Source: Companilactobacillus kimchiensis (lineage in GTDB: Bacteria > Bacillota > Bacilli > Lactobacillales > Lactobacillaceae). From it: a stretch of DNA of 64,000 nt. Shown here piece after piece: positions 54,162 to 62,726 of this stretch (positions within the stretch are counted from its first letter, which is position 1; every line of letters begins with the position of its first letter). Position numbers and translations under genes: made by a program. Where the stretch lies: positions 62,001 through 126,000 of the forward strand of contig NZ_JQCF01000003.1 of the NCBI RefSeq assembly GCF_001438805.1. The letters are read 5' to 3'. The notes beneath the pieces were generated by a model, which did no database searches, was not told the origin of the DNA, and was given only the letters and a program-made list of their open reading frames with translations.

Positions 54162-54327
54162 TTTCGCTCTCCACAAGAAAGAAAAAATTGGCTGGAACAT
54201 AGCGGGCACAACTTGGAGCCTTTTGTTCCAAAAGTCTTCAAGCTTGGCCTTTTCCTAATCCGGCAAAAGCTGCCGAATTAGGAAAATCTCGCTATTGAGC
54301 CATTTTTTCTTTCTTGTTCCGAGCTAG
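54162..54327 (-). repeat. palindromic repeat unit F (reverse, full)
   Basis: Begins CGCTCTCCACAAG and ends CTTGTTCCGAGCTAG. The outer stem ACAAGAAAGAAAAAATTGGCT (quoted by its AAGAAAG core) pairs with CTTTCTT near 54308. The first arm is TTTTCCTAATCCGGCA with TGCCGAATTAGGAAAA. It lies 25 nt after glpK. The 54328-54520 spacer to unit G is AT-rich and gene-free. Confidence 0.9.
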
Positions 54328-54520
54328 TTTTTAATTTGTAATATTGTACAGTTGAAAACTACTGGGTATGTCTTTGAGGAATCTTTATACTATGTAACGA
54401 GTTTAATATTCTAGGTTGAGAAAAGTCCTTTTCATAAGTGAACTCTAAATTGTGTTCAGTATGATTAGATTAATTTCTTGATGTATTTTCGTTAATAATA
54501 AAACATAAGAATTAATAACC

Positions 54521-54687
54521 TAGCCTGGAACAAAAATGGTAATTGGCTCAGCTGTGAAATTCTACTTAGTCAGCTTGTTTTGCTGGCTTAGTAGAAGGCT
54601 CGCTTTCGAAACAACTCTGAACCTGAGTTGGTTCGAAACGATGCCCACAGCGTTCCAGCCAAATTACCATTTTTGTGGAAGGCGGCA
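54521..54687 (+). repeat. palindromic repeat unit G (forward, full)
   Basis: Begins TAGCCTGGAAC and ends GTGGAAGGCGGCA. The outer stem reads AAAAATGGTAATTGGCT with its complement. The first arm is CTACTTAGTCAGC with GCTGGCTTAGTAG. The second arm is TTTCGAAACAACTC with GAGTTGGTTCGAAA. All three differ in sequence from units A-D but keep pairing. It ends 22 nt before a terminator that precedes the second glycerol kinase. Confidence 0.9.
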
Positions 54688-54708
54688 GCATCTATAAAGA
54701 ATTTAAAA

Positions 54709-54731
54709 TAAAAGGCGGATTGCGCCTTTTT
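54709..54731 (+). terminator. terminator or attenuator just upstream of the second glycerol kinase
   Basis: AAAAGGCG, GATTG loop, CGCCTTTT and further T, placed only 20 nt before the start codon. A transcript starting upstream would have to read through it to express the gene. Confidence 0.8.
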
Positions 54732-54750
54732 TGGCGTGTGGGAGTTAATG

Positions 54751-56253
54751 ATGGAGAAAGAATATATTTTAGCAATTGACGAGGGGACGACAACTGCTCG
54801 GGCAATTATCTTTGATCATAGTGGTAAAAAAATCGCAACTGCGAGACATCCAATCAATCAAATTTTGCCTAATCCAGGTTGGGTTGAGCATGATCCTAAT
54901 GAAATTTGGAATGCGGTTCAAACGACAATTGCAACTGCTCTGATCAATTCAGGGATTAAACCAAAACAAATTAAGGCAATTGGTATTGCCAGCCAACGTG
55001 AGACGACGGTTGTTTGGGATAAGGAAACTGGTTTACCAATTTATAACGCAATTGTTTGGCAGAGTCGTCAAACGTCTAAACTAGCTAATGATATGATCAA
55101 GGCTGGTTATAAAGATGAAATTCATCAAAAAACTGGTCTGATTATTAGTCCTTACTTTTCAGCTACCAAGATCCGCTGGATCTTAAATCATGTTGATGGT
55201 GCTCAGGAAAGAGCGGAGAAAGGTGAACTACTATTTGGAACAATTAATACGTGGTTACTTTGGAAATTAACTGATGGTGATAGTTTTATGACCGATTATG
55301 CTAATGCCAGTCGAACGATGATCTATAACATCAATACTTTGCAATGGGATGATGATCTGTTGAAGCTATTTAATATTCCACGTGCGATGCTGCCTGAAGT
55401 GAAATCTAATTCTGAAATCTTTGGTGTAACGAAGAATGATCAATTCTATGGTTCAGAAATTCCTATTTCAGGGATGACTGGTTCGCAGCAGGCTTCGCTC
55501 TTTGGACAAATGGCTTTTGAAAAGGGTATGGTCAAGAATACCTATGGAACAGGTGCCTTTGCGGTAATGAACACTGGTGATAAGCCGGCTATGTCAGATA
55601 ACAATTTGTTAACGACTATCGCATATGGAATCAACGGTGAAATTAAATATGCTTTAGAGGGTAGTGTTTTCATTGCTGGGGCGGCACTACAATGGCTTCG
55701 GGATGATATGAGGTTGGTCAACAGTACACCGGAAACGTCTGACGCAGCGAAAGCCTCAACTGATCAAAATGAAATCTATGTGGTACCTGCTTTTGCAGGG
55801 CTGGGAGCTCCTTACTGGGATAATCAAGCTCACGGAACTATTTTTGGAATCACTCGTGGCACGACCGATAAGGATTTGATCAAAGCAACTCTTCAGGCAA
55901 TTGCTTACCAAACAAAAGATATTATTGAAACAATGAGTTCTGATGCTAAGATTCCAATCGAGGTTTTGAAAGTCGATGGGGCTGCTTCGGCTAATGATTA
56001 TTTGATGCAATTTCAAACAGATATTTTAGGAATCTCTCTACAGCGTTCATCTGAATTGGAGACCACTTCGTTAGGGGTTGCCTTTATGGCTGGATTAGGA
56101 GTTGGTTTTTGGAAAGATTTGGATGATATCAAAAAAAATTATCAGACTGGTAAAACTTACGAACCTAAGATGGCCGATTCAGTGCGTAGAGATCTCTATG
56201 ATGGATGGAAGAATGCGGTTACAGCAACTATGGCGTTCAAACATAGCCACTAA
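54751..56253 (+). CDS. glycerol kinase paralogue lacking the catalytic Asp
   Basis: This 500-residue FGGY-family protein is colinear with the adjacent GlpK over its whole length. Ser245 ([10 protein letters not shown]) replaces the catalytic Asp245, Gln replaces the HPr-target His231 (DQFYG), and VDGAASAN replaces VDGGAANN. The ATP-loop [13 protein letters not shown] and glycerol-contact QRETTVVW are kept. The frame is intact with no decay, so it may be a pseudokinase or have another sugar substrate. ATG 54751 gives 6-nt spacing from GGAG; ATG 54748 is the alternative. An attenuator-like hairpin precedes it. Confidence 0.85.
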   Translation: MEKEYILAIDEGTTTARAIIFDHSGKKIATARHPINQILPNPGWVEHDPNEIWNAVQTTIATALINSGIKPKQIKAIGIASQRETTVVWDKETGLPIYNAIVWQSRQTSKLANDMIKAGYKDEIHQKTGLIISPYFSATKIRWILNHVDGAQERAEKGELLFGTINTWLLWKLTDGDSFMTDYANASRTMIYNINTLQWDDDLLKLFNIPRAMLPEVKSNSEIFGVTKNDQFYGSEIPISGMTGSQQASLFGQMAFEKGMVKNTYGTGAFAVMNTGDKPAMSDNNLLTTIAYGINGEIKYALEGSVFIAGAALQWLRDDMRLVNSTPETSDAAKASTDQNEIYVVPAFAGLGAPYWDNQAHGTIFGITRGTTDKDLIKATLQAIAYQTKDIIETMSSDAKIPIEVLKVDGAASANDYLMQFQTDILGISLQRSSELETTSLGVAFMAGLGVGFWKDLDDIKKNYQTGKTYEPKMADSVRRDLYDGWKNAVTATMAFKHSH

Positions 56254-56258
56254 AACAT

Positions 56259-56289
56259 TAAGAGCCTATATTAAAAGGCTCTTATTTTT
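56259..56289 (+). terminator. intrinsic terminator after the second glycerol kinase
   Basis: TAAGAGCCT (56259-56267) and AGGCTCTTA (56276-56284) pair, then T-rich. Confidence 0.87.
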
Positions 56290-56400
56290 ATATGTTGTTA
56301 TAAAAGGATTTCAAGCGTTTTTATTAAAAAGGCTTTGACATAAACAAGTTGAAAGTTTAATATTAATACATCATTTGTGTAATGTGAGGAGAATTTTTTA

Positions 56401-57876
56401 ATGGACGAAAAAAAAGACCGAGGTTTCTTCGGACAACCGACAGGCTTACGTACACTATTTCTAACTGAGTTCTGGGAAAGATTCAGTTACTATGGTATGC
56501 GTGCTATTTTACTTTTCTACATGTATTATGCGGTAACTAAGGGTGGTCTAGGAATGGACCGTACTACCGCTGCATCTGTTATGTCTATCTATGGTTCGCT
56601 AGTTTATATGTCTAGTGTGCTGGGTGGATTTATCAGTGATAGATTACTAGGAGCCAGAAGAACTGTCTTCTGGGGTGGTGTATTGATCATGCTTGGTCAT
56701 ATCGTACTATCACTTCCTATTGGTGAAACTGGTTTATTTACATCTATTGGACTTATTGTTATTGGTACCGGACTATTGAAACCAAACGTATCCGAAATGG
56801 TTGGTGGCTTATATAGTGAGGGTGATCCAAGACGTGATTCTGGATTCAGTATTTACGTTATGGGTATTAACCTAGGTTCATTGTTTGCACCGCCTGCAGT
56901 AAATGCGATGAGTAATCAATTTAACTTCCATGCTGGTTTTTCATTAGCTGCTATTGGTATGTTTATTGGTTTGATCGTTTACTGGTGGGATGGTCGTAAG
57001 TACCTTCCTGAGGAAAGTTTACATGCTCCAGATCCAATTACAGACAAGGAACGTAGTAAGTTCTTTAGACGTGTAGCAATCGCTATTGTAGCCATTATCG
57101 TTATCGTTATTGTAATGATTTTTGCGCATGCCTTTACAATTGACAACATTATTACAATTATTAGTATCTTGGGAATTGCTTTGCCAATTGGCTACTTCAT
57201 CATGATGCTATCAAGTAAAAAGGTTTCAAAAGTTGAGAGATCTCGTGTCTTAGCTTATATCCCATTGTTCTTGGCTGCTGTTATTTTCTGGGCAATTGAA
57301 GAACAAGGTTCCGTTGTTTTAGCGCTTTTTGCGGCTGAACAAACAAACCTTAATTTTGGTGGATTCAAATTATCAGCTCCATTGTTCCAAATGCTTAACC
57401 CATTCTTTATTATTATCTATACACCATTCTTTGCATGGTTATGGATTAAATTGAGTAAACGTCAACCATCATCACCATCTAAATTCTGGATGGGATTGGT
57501 TGCCACAGCTATTTCATACTTTATCTTGATTATTCCTTTGATGGGACTTGCACCAGGTGGCAAAGTTAGTCCACTTTGGTTAGTTCTAAGTTGGGGTATT
57601 ATTGAAATTGGTGAAATGTTGATCTCTCCAGTTGGTTTATCAGCTACAACTAAACTTGCTCCTAAGGCCTTCAAGGGTCAAATGATGAGTATGTGGTTTT
57701 TAGCTGATTCAGCTGGACAAGCTGCTAATGCTCAAATTGTTAAGTTATTCAAACCAGGTGACCCTCAGAACGAAATTATGTTCTTTGGTGTAACTGGTAT
57801 TGTGACACTTGTTGCTGCAGTTATCTTGATCTTGTTTGTACCAAGAATTAAGAAACTTATGCAAGGTGTTAACTAA
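56401..57876 (+). CDS. dtpT: di-/tripeptide:proton symporter (POT/PTR2 family)
   Basis: This 491-residue, 12-14 TM transporter has FGQPTGLRTLFLTEFWERFSYYGMRAILLFY at its start, containing the E-x-x-E-R-F/Y proton-coupling motif on TM1. GGFISDRLLGARRTVFWGG and the PTR2 signature around FSIYVMGINLGSLFAPP follow. It takes up small peptides, important for a casein- or protein-dependent lactic acid bacterium. TGTGAGGAG upstream. Confidence 0.95.
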   Translation: MDEKKDRGFFGQPTGLRTLFLTEFWERFSYYGMRAILLFYMYYAVTKGGLGMDRTTAASVMSIYGSLVYMSSVLGGFISDRLLGARRTVFWGGVLIMLGHIVLSLPIGETGLFTSIGLIVIGTGLLKPNVSEMVGGLYSEGDPRRDSGFSIYVMGINLGSLFAPPAVNAMSNQFNFHAGFSLAAIGMFIGLIVYWWDGRKYLPEESLHAPDPITDKERSKFFRRVAIAIVAIIVIVIVMIFAHAFTIDNIITIISILGIALPIGYFIMMLSSKKVSKVERSRVLAYIPLFLAAVIFWAIEEQGSVVLALFAAEQTNLNFGGFKLSAPLFQMLNPFFIIIYTPFFAWLWIKLSKRQPSSPSKFWMGLVATAISYFILIIPLMGLAPGGKVSPLWLVLSWGIIEIGEMLISPVGLSATTKLAPKAFKGQMMSMWFLADSAGQAANAQIVKLFKPGDPQNEIMFFGVTGIVTLVAAVILILFVPRIKKLMQGVN

Positions 57877-57963
57877 CAAGATTTATTGTTTTACTGTCGT
57901 TTTCTATTCAAGACTAATTGAGCTTTGGATGGAGAGGGTATATTAAATATAAATATTATTAAA

Positions 57964-58016
57964 TGAACGGATTATTTTAGTTGGAAATTCTAACTGGAAT
58001 AGTTCGTTTTTGTTTT
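57964..58016 (+). terminator. extended hairpin terminator after dtpT
   Basis: GAACGGATTATT with AATAGTTCGTT, plus an inner TTAGTT/AACTGG pairing, followed by TTTTTGTTTT. Imperfect but long. Confidence 0.6.
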
Positions 58017-58178
58017 CTAATTAATTCCGATTTTGTAAAAATAAACATCTATGAACTATGGAGAACCCTTTAATATCAAGCCTATCTTAATTAAAATAAA
58101 TTTTTTGAAAAAAATACTTGAAATGATTCTATATTTTCGGTAGTATTATTAAGTCGAATGAAAGACGTAGTATCTCAT

Positions 58179-58261
58179 GGAGGGGTAGCGAAGTCTGGCT
58201 AAACGCGGCGGACTGTAAATCCGCTCCTTCGGGTTCGGTGGTTCGAATCCACTCCCCTCCA
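58179..58261 (+). tRNA. tRNA-Tyr (anticodon GUA)
   Basis: Acceptor GGAGGGG/CCCCTCC, class II long variable arm, anticodon loop CTGTAAA (GTA), T-arm GGTGGTTCGAATCCACT and discriminator A. CCA is not encoded. Confidence 0.96.
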
Positions 58262-58266
58262 TTTAT

Positions 58267-58338
58267 TGGGTTATAGCCAAGCGGTAAGGCAACAGGTTTT
58301 GATCCTGTCATGCGCTGGTTCGAATCCAGCTAACCCAA
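58267..58338 (+). tRNA. tRNA-Gln (anticodon UUG)
   Basis: Acceptor TGGGTTA/TAACCCA, D-arm GCCAAGCGGTAAGGC, anticodon loop TTTTGAT (TTG), T-arm GCTGGTTCGAATCCAGC and discriminator A. It starts 5 nt after tRNA-Tyr, so they share a transcript. Confidence 0.96.
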
Positions 58339-58344
58339 TAACTT

Positions 58345-58387
58345 AAAAGGCAAAATTCAGAATATGAATTTTGCCTTTTTCTTTTTT
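58345..58387 (+). terminator. intrinsic terminator of the tRNA-Tyr/Gln unit
   Basis: AAAAGGCAAAATTCA (58345-58359) and TGAATTTTGCCTTTT (58365-58379) pair perfectly, then T-rich. Confidence 0.92.
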
Positions 58388-58471
58388 CTAACTTTTTAGA
58401 CCAATTCATAATTTTGACAAGAAATACGGTATAATTATACAGAAGTAATGCTCGTAAAGGAGTGCCAAACA

Positions 58472-59173
58472 ATGAAGGTACCAGTATATATACAAATTCA
58501 TAATGAGATAAGAAAAGAAATTGAATCAGGCAAATGGGCTGTTGGGGAACGGATTCCTTCTGAGAGACAACTTTCACAGGATTTTGATGTTAGTCGAATG
58601 ACACTTCGTCAAGCTATTCAAACACTTGTTGATGAGGGGATTTTACAAAGACAGGTTGGTTCAGGTACTTATGTTGCCAGCAGCAAGGTTCAAGAAAAGA
58701 TGTCAGGAACGACTAGTTTTACTGAGATCACTGAGGGCCAAGGTAAAAAACCATCTAGTAAGACAGTCTCTTACCACGTTGCTGATCCTTCAATTAGTGA
58801 AATTGAAAAATTAAAACTACATGAGGGTAGTCAAGTTCTTCGAATGGAACGAATTCGTTACGCTGATCAACAACCAATTTGTTTTGAAGTGGCAACAATT
58901 CCTATCGAAATAGTTAACAGTCTTAACAAGAAAGACATAACGTCTTCGCTATATAAGGCTTTGGAAGACAAAGCTGGGTTAAAATTGGGAGATGCCACAC
59001 AGACTGTTTCAGCTATCTTAGCTTCTGAAAAAATAGCTAATTTTTTGAACGTCAAACGTGGTTCAGCTGTATTGCGTGTACGACAAATAACAACTTTGGA
59101 CGATGATCGTCCATTTGAATATGTTCGTTCACAATATGCGGGCGATCGTTTTGAATTTTATTTAGAAAGATAA
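58472..59173 (+). CDS. GntR family regulator with UTRA domain
   Basis: This 233-residue protein has an N-terminal GntR winged helix, with PVYIQIHNEIRKEIESGKW, IPSERQLSQDFDVSRMTLRQAI and GILQRQVGSGTYV (about 1-70). A UTRA ligand domain follows (about 90-230), containing VLRMERIRYADQQPICFE and FEYVRSQYAGDRFEFYL. Ligands of this group are usually sugar phosphates or similar. AAAGGAG precedes ATG 58472; the in-frame ATG at 58448 lacks a ribosome site. No adjacent transport operon reveals its target. Confidence 0.92.
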   Translation: MKVPVYIQIHNEIRKEIESGKWAVGERIPSERQLSQDFDVSRMTLRQAIQTLVDEGILQRQVGSGTYVASSKVQEKMSGTTSFTEITEGQGKKPSSKTVSYHVADPSISEIEKLKLHEGSQVLRMERIRYADQQPICFEVATIPIEIVNSLNKKDITSSLYKALEDKAGLKLGDATQTVSAILASEKIANFLNVKRGSAVLRVRQITTLDDDRPFEYVRSQYAGDRFEFYLER

Positions 59174-59248
59174 TCAATTTATTTAAATGCGGATTTAGGG
59201 TAAGATAATACCTGACATTGCTTTTAAATTTTTAACTGGGAGTCACTT

Positions 59249-60643
59249 ATGCAAAGCTTTATTAAAAAGTACAGTATCTTCTTGATGCTATACATTGTTT
59301 TTCAACCAATATTAGATGCGGTTACCGGAGTAATGGCTCAAGCCCATATCAACGTAACCTTCGGAGTACTGATCCGAATGGCCGTTATGGCGGTCACCAT
59401 TTTTTATATCCTGATTTTTATAATATTGAATCGGGATAATAAACATGGCTTTCAAATTATCGGATATTTCATTTTACTTGGAATAGTTTCGGTGATTAGT
59501 TTGTTCATTAATTACAAATCAAAAAGATTATTTATTCCATCACTAGAAATAACTACTTTAGCGAAGAGTATATATTATCCAATAATGTTATTAGGGTACT
59601 TTTATGCATTTGAAGAATTGGCTGAAGATCGTATTATCAACCGTCTTTTCCCCAAAGTGATTTTTATTGCGATAAATATTATCAGTGCAATCATGATTGT
59701 GGCTCACTTTACTGGTTCAAGCTTTAGTTCATACTCATACTACAAGTTAGGTGAGAGTGGCTGGTTCTATGCGGCAAATGAACTTAGCGCAATCGTTTCA
59801 ATCGCCTTTCCAATTATGATTTGGTATGCACTTAAAAAGATTAGCAACTGGTCTCGAATTTATTACTGGTTAACAATCATTTTAGCCATTTATTCAGCCT
59901 TATTGATTGGAACAAAAGGGTCGTTGCTCGCTATCTTGTTTGGTATTTGTATGGCAATCTTGGCAGCAATTGTTCAATTCTTCCAATACAAGGGTAGACG
60001 TAAGTTTACAGTCGGAATAATTGCTTTGTTAGTTGTAACTTTAGGTGGCGTTTTTGCAGCATATCCTGCGATGGCCGTTTCGAGAACAGCTGAATTGCAT
60101 AATGACATGATCAAGTATAAGAAAAAGCAAGCTAAGAGTAAGAAGGGTATTACTAAAGATCAACGAAAGTATGTTGAAACTAATAAAACAGTTTCTTACT
60201 TACTTAGTGGTCGGACAGTTTACTTTGAAAATGCCTCACATAATTTTGTGAAGGCAACTCCTGCCCAAAAGATATTTGGAATGGGATATGCTACTAGTTT
60301 TAAGAGTGAGAAAAAAGCTAAATTAGTTGAGATGGATTATATTGATATCTTCTTCCAATTTGGATTCATTGGTACAATTATTTACTTGGCACCATTGATC
60401 TATTGCTTGTTCTACTTGTTAGGAGCTTTCCTGATGAAGTTCAAGTATATGTGGTCATTTAAATGGGCCATGTTAGTGGCCAGTGTAGCTTTGGGATTTG
60501 GAATGGCTTTAATGACAGGACATGTTATTGAAGCACCATCAGTAAGTATTTACTTCGTTTCGATTTTAGGTTATGCGATGCTTAACGCACGTATATTTAT
60601 AAGAACCAAAGAAAATCCGTATACAATTGATGCAGAAGATTAA
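59249..60643 (+). CDS. O-antigen-ligase/Wzy-like polymer membrane protein
   Basis: This 464-residue integral membrane protein has about 11 TM segments. An extracellular loop of about 280-350 is rich in Lys (KKKQAKSKKGITKDQRKY) and leads into SHNFVKATPAQKIFGMGY, then EMDYIDIFFQFGFIGTIIYL, the pattern of O-antigen ligase/polymerase proteins (TM, long loop, D-x-x-x-x-x-F-G-x-x-G). It is separate from the main polysaccharide locus but near two other wall-glycan genes. A role in a second cell-surface polymer is inferred. Confidence 0.82.
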   Translation: MQSFIKKYSIFLMLYIVFQPILDAVTGVMAQAHINVTFGVLIRMAVMAVTIFYILIFIILNRDNKHGFQIIGYFILLGIVSVISLFINYKSKRLFIPSLEITTLAKSIYYPIMLLGYFYAFEELAEDRIINRLFPKVIFIAINIISAIMIVAHFTGSSFSSYSYYKLGESGWFYAANELSAIVSIAFPIMIWYALKKISNWSRIYYWLTIILAIYSALLIGTKGSLLAILFGICMAILAAIVQFFQYKGRRKFTVGIIALLVVTLGGVFAAYPAMAVSRTAELHNDMIKYKKKQAKSKKGITKDQRKYVETNKTVSYLLSGRTVYFENASHNFVKATPAQKIFGMGYATSFKSEKKAKLVEMDYIDIFFQFGFIGTIIYLAPLIYCLFYLLGAFLMKFKYMWSFKWAMLVASVALGFGMALMTGHVIEAPSVSIYFVSILGYAMLNARIFIRTKENPYTIDAED

Positions 60644-60663
60644 AAATAATAGTGTTAAATATC

Positions 60664-60699
60664 AAAAAAGCTCATATCCAAGTGGATGTGAGCTTTTTT
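60664..60699. terminator. bidirectional intrinsic terminator
   Basis: AAAAAAGCTCATATCCA pairs with TGGATGTGAGCTTTTTT with one G-U pair. It ends the ligase-like gene. Confidence 0.88.
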
Positions 60700-60770
60700 G
60701 ATATAAATTTTAATAAACAGATATTTCTAAAACGATTTAAGCCAAACTAAAAATATCCATCAAATATAAT

Positions 60771-60790
60771 TTTTTCCTTGTGGAGAGCGG
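60771..60790 (+). repeat. right-end fragment of the palindromic repeat
   Basis: TTTTTCCTTGTGGAGAGCGG matches the inverted end of unit F (CGCTCTCCACAAG). It lies just downstream of the minus-strand TagA gene. Confidence 0.6.
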
Positions 60791-60819
60791 TAGGCTAACA
60801 GCAGAAACAACCATTCAAA

Positions 60820-61548
60820 CTAGTTGCTATTCTTTTTTTCTTTGTTGATTAGGTTCATATACTTAGGAATAGCTAGCATTCTACCAATTCTTGTTGGTTC
60901 TTTAGCTAAACGGTATAACCATTCTAAACTTAATGTTTGAAAAATCTTAGGGGCACGTTTTTTTGTTCCCGAGAAAACATCAAAACTACCACCAACTCCG
61001 ATCCAAACGGCGTTTGTTCGTTCTCGATACTTATTGATGAAGAATTCTTGTTTAGGTGATCCTAAGGCAACAAAAACGATGTTAGGACGCTTTTCAGCAA
61101 TCTCTTCGGCAATTATGCCTTCATCCTTGAAATAGCCGTCATGGAACCCGACAAGCTCAATTTGAGGATAGTCTTTTTTGATTTTATCGGCACTAGCTTG
61201 AATGACTTCAGGCTTGGCACCTAGTAAATAAACTTTTAATTGTTTACGGTTTGCGGCAGTAACTAAATATTGCAACGTATCAAAACCAGTAATTCGTTCA
61301 TGAATAGGAGTGCCGAGACTCTTAGCTCCCTTAATAATTCCGATTCCATCGGGGATTACATAGTCAGCATTGTTAACGATTTTCGAAAATTTAGTATCTT
61401 TTCTAGCTGCAAGAACAATTTCAGGATTTGGTGTCACGATGAACTTATTTGCGTTATTATCTAAGTCAGCATCCAAATAATGATGGAATTGCTTGGCAGT
61501 AAAGTTATCAAACTCTGTACCTAAAATATTTACTCTATTTTTGTGCAT
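60820..61548 (-). CDS. tagA: WecG/TagA/CpsF family glycosyltransferase (GT26)
   Basis: This 242-residue enzyme probably transfers ManNAc to GlcNAc-PP-undecaprenol, the committing step of wall teichoic acid-like linkage units. Family motifs: VNILGTEFDNF, FIVTPNPEIVLAARKD, YVIPDGIGIIKGAK (catalytic Asp/Thr region), VYLLGAKPEVI, IVFVALGSPKQEFFI and WIGVGGSFDVFSG. ATG 61548 has AAAGGAG upstream; earlier in-frame codons overlap the divergent promoter. It is divergent from a GT4 gene. TagA or a capsule homologue cannot be separated by sequence alone. Confidence 0.88.
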   Translation of the reverse strand: MHKNRVNILGTEFDNFTAKQFHHYLDADLDNNANKFIVTPNPEIVLAARKDTKFSKIVNNADYVIPDGIGIIKGAKSLGTPIHERITGFDTLQYLVTAANRKQLKVYLLGAKPEVIQASADKIKKDYPQIELVGFHDGYFKDEGIIAEEIAEKRPNIVFVALGSPKQEFFINKYRERTNAVWIGVGGSFDVFSGTKKRAPKIFQTLSLEWLYRLAKEPTRIGRMLAIPKYMNLINKEKKNSN

Positions 61549-61606
61549 GGCGTTCTCCTTTAATGTATTATTATACACGAGAAAGATTAATTTGAGAGGT
61601 GTCTTA

Positions 61607-62683
61607 ATGAGGGTTTTACATATCAATGCCGGGAATGAAGACGGTGGAGCTCGTACTTATATTGTTAACCTGATGAAGGGTCAAAAAATAACTGGTGAAG
61701 AAAGTACTTTATTAACTTTCCAGGAAGGTCCTGTATCCAAAATGGCTCGAGAGAATGGCTTGAGTGTCGCTGTAATGGAACAAAAACAGCGTTTTGATTT
61801 ATCTATACTGAAGCCATTGGTTAAATATATCAATAACAATGGATTCGACATAGTTCATACCCATGGACCACGAGCTAATTATATTGTGTCACTGATCAGG
61901 AAGAAAATTAATGCCAAATGGGTTATAACGGTTCATTCTGACCCCCGTATCGACTTTTCCGGTCTTAAAGGTAAAGTTATGCTCAAATTAAACTTACATG
62001 CCTTAAAACAGGCTAATTCGCTTTTTTATATGAATCCTGATCTTGAAGATTATTTTGAATCTTTAAAGATTGATTCCGAAAATACTTTTGAAGTTTTTAA
62101 TGCTATTGATTTTTCTGGTATTAATCCTAGATTTGTTCGCCAACCAACGTTTAGTCTTTTGGTAGTTGCTCGTTTGGTAGAAGTTAAGAACCATCGATTA
62201 TTATTAGAGGCTTTAAGTAAAGTGAAATTCAACTATCGTTTAACTTTGGTTGGGGATGGTCCGTTAATGGATGAGCTTCGTGACTTAGTTAAAGAGCTCA
62301 ATCTTAAAGATAAAGTAGACTTTGTTGGTTTTAGAGAAAATACAGGTGATTACTATCAAGAATGTGATGTTTCAGTTTTAACATCCAAATCTGAAAGTCT
62401 GCCAACAGTTTACTTGGAGTCAGCTGCCTATGGTAAACCAGTTATAGCCACTAATGTTGGTGCCACTAGCAAGGTTATCAACGACGATACTGGTTGGTTA
62501 GTTGAATCAGACAATGAACAGGAACTGATTGCTGCTTTAAATGATGCACACTCATTATGGAAAGATGGCAATCTTGATCAAAAAGGTTTGGCCTTATATC
62601 AAGAAGTTCGTGATAATTATTCGATCGAAGAACTTGCCCGCAAGGTTGCTGAAGGATACGAAGCGACTTTAAACGCTAATTAA
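61607..62683 (+). CDS. GT4 family glycosyltransferase
   Basis: This 358-residue GT-B transferase has an N-terminal acceptor domain, starting VLHINAGNEDGGARTYIVNLMKG, with FDIVHTHGPRANYIVSL. The donor domain has LLVVARLVEVKNHRLLLEALSKV, LVGDGPLMDELRDLV and SKSESLPTVYLESAAYGKPVI, the E-x7-E motif typical of GT4. It lies divergent from tagA and near the ligase-like gene, suggesting a shared surface-glycan pathway. ATG 61607 follows GAGAGGTG. Confidence 0.9.
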   Translation: MRVLHINAGNEDGGARTYIVNLMKGQKITGEESTLLTFQEGPVSKMARENGLSVAVMEQKQRFDLSILKPLVKYINNNGFDIVHTHGPRANYIVSLIRKKINAKWVITVHSDPRIDFSGLKGKVMLKLNLHALKQANSLFYMNPDLEDYFESLKIDSENTFEVFNAIDFSGINPRFVRQPTFSLLVVARLVEVKNHRLLLEALSKVKFNYRLTLVGDGPLMDELRDLVKELNLKDKVDFVGFRENTGDYYQECDVSVLTSKSESLPTVYLESAAYGKPVIATNVGATSKVINDDTGWLVESDNEQELIAALNDAHSLWKDGNLDQKGLALYQEVRDNYSIEELARKVAEGYEATLNAN

Positions 62684-62726
62684 GGTAAAATAGACTTGAT
62701 AACATCAAATTATTAAGGGAGATATG

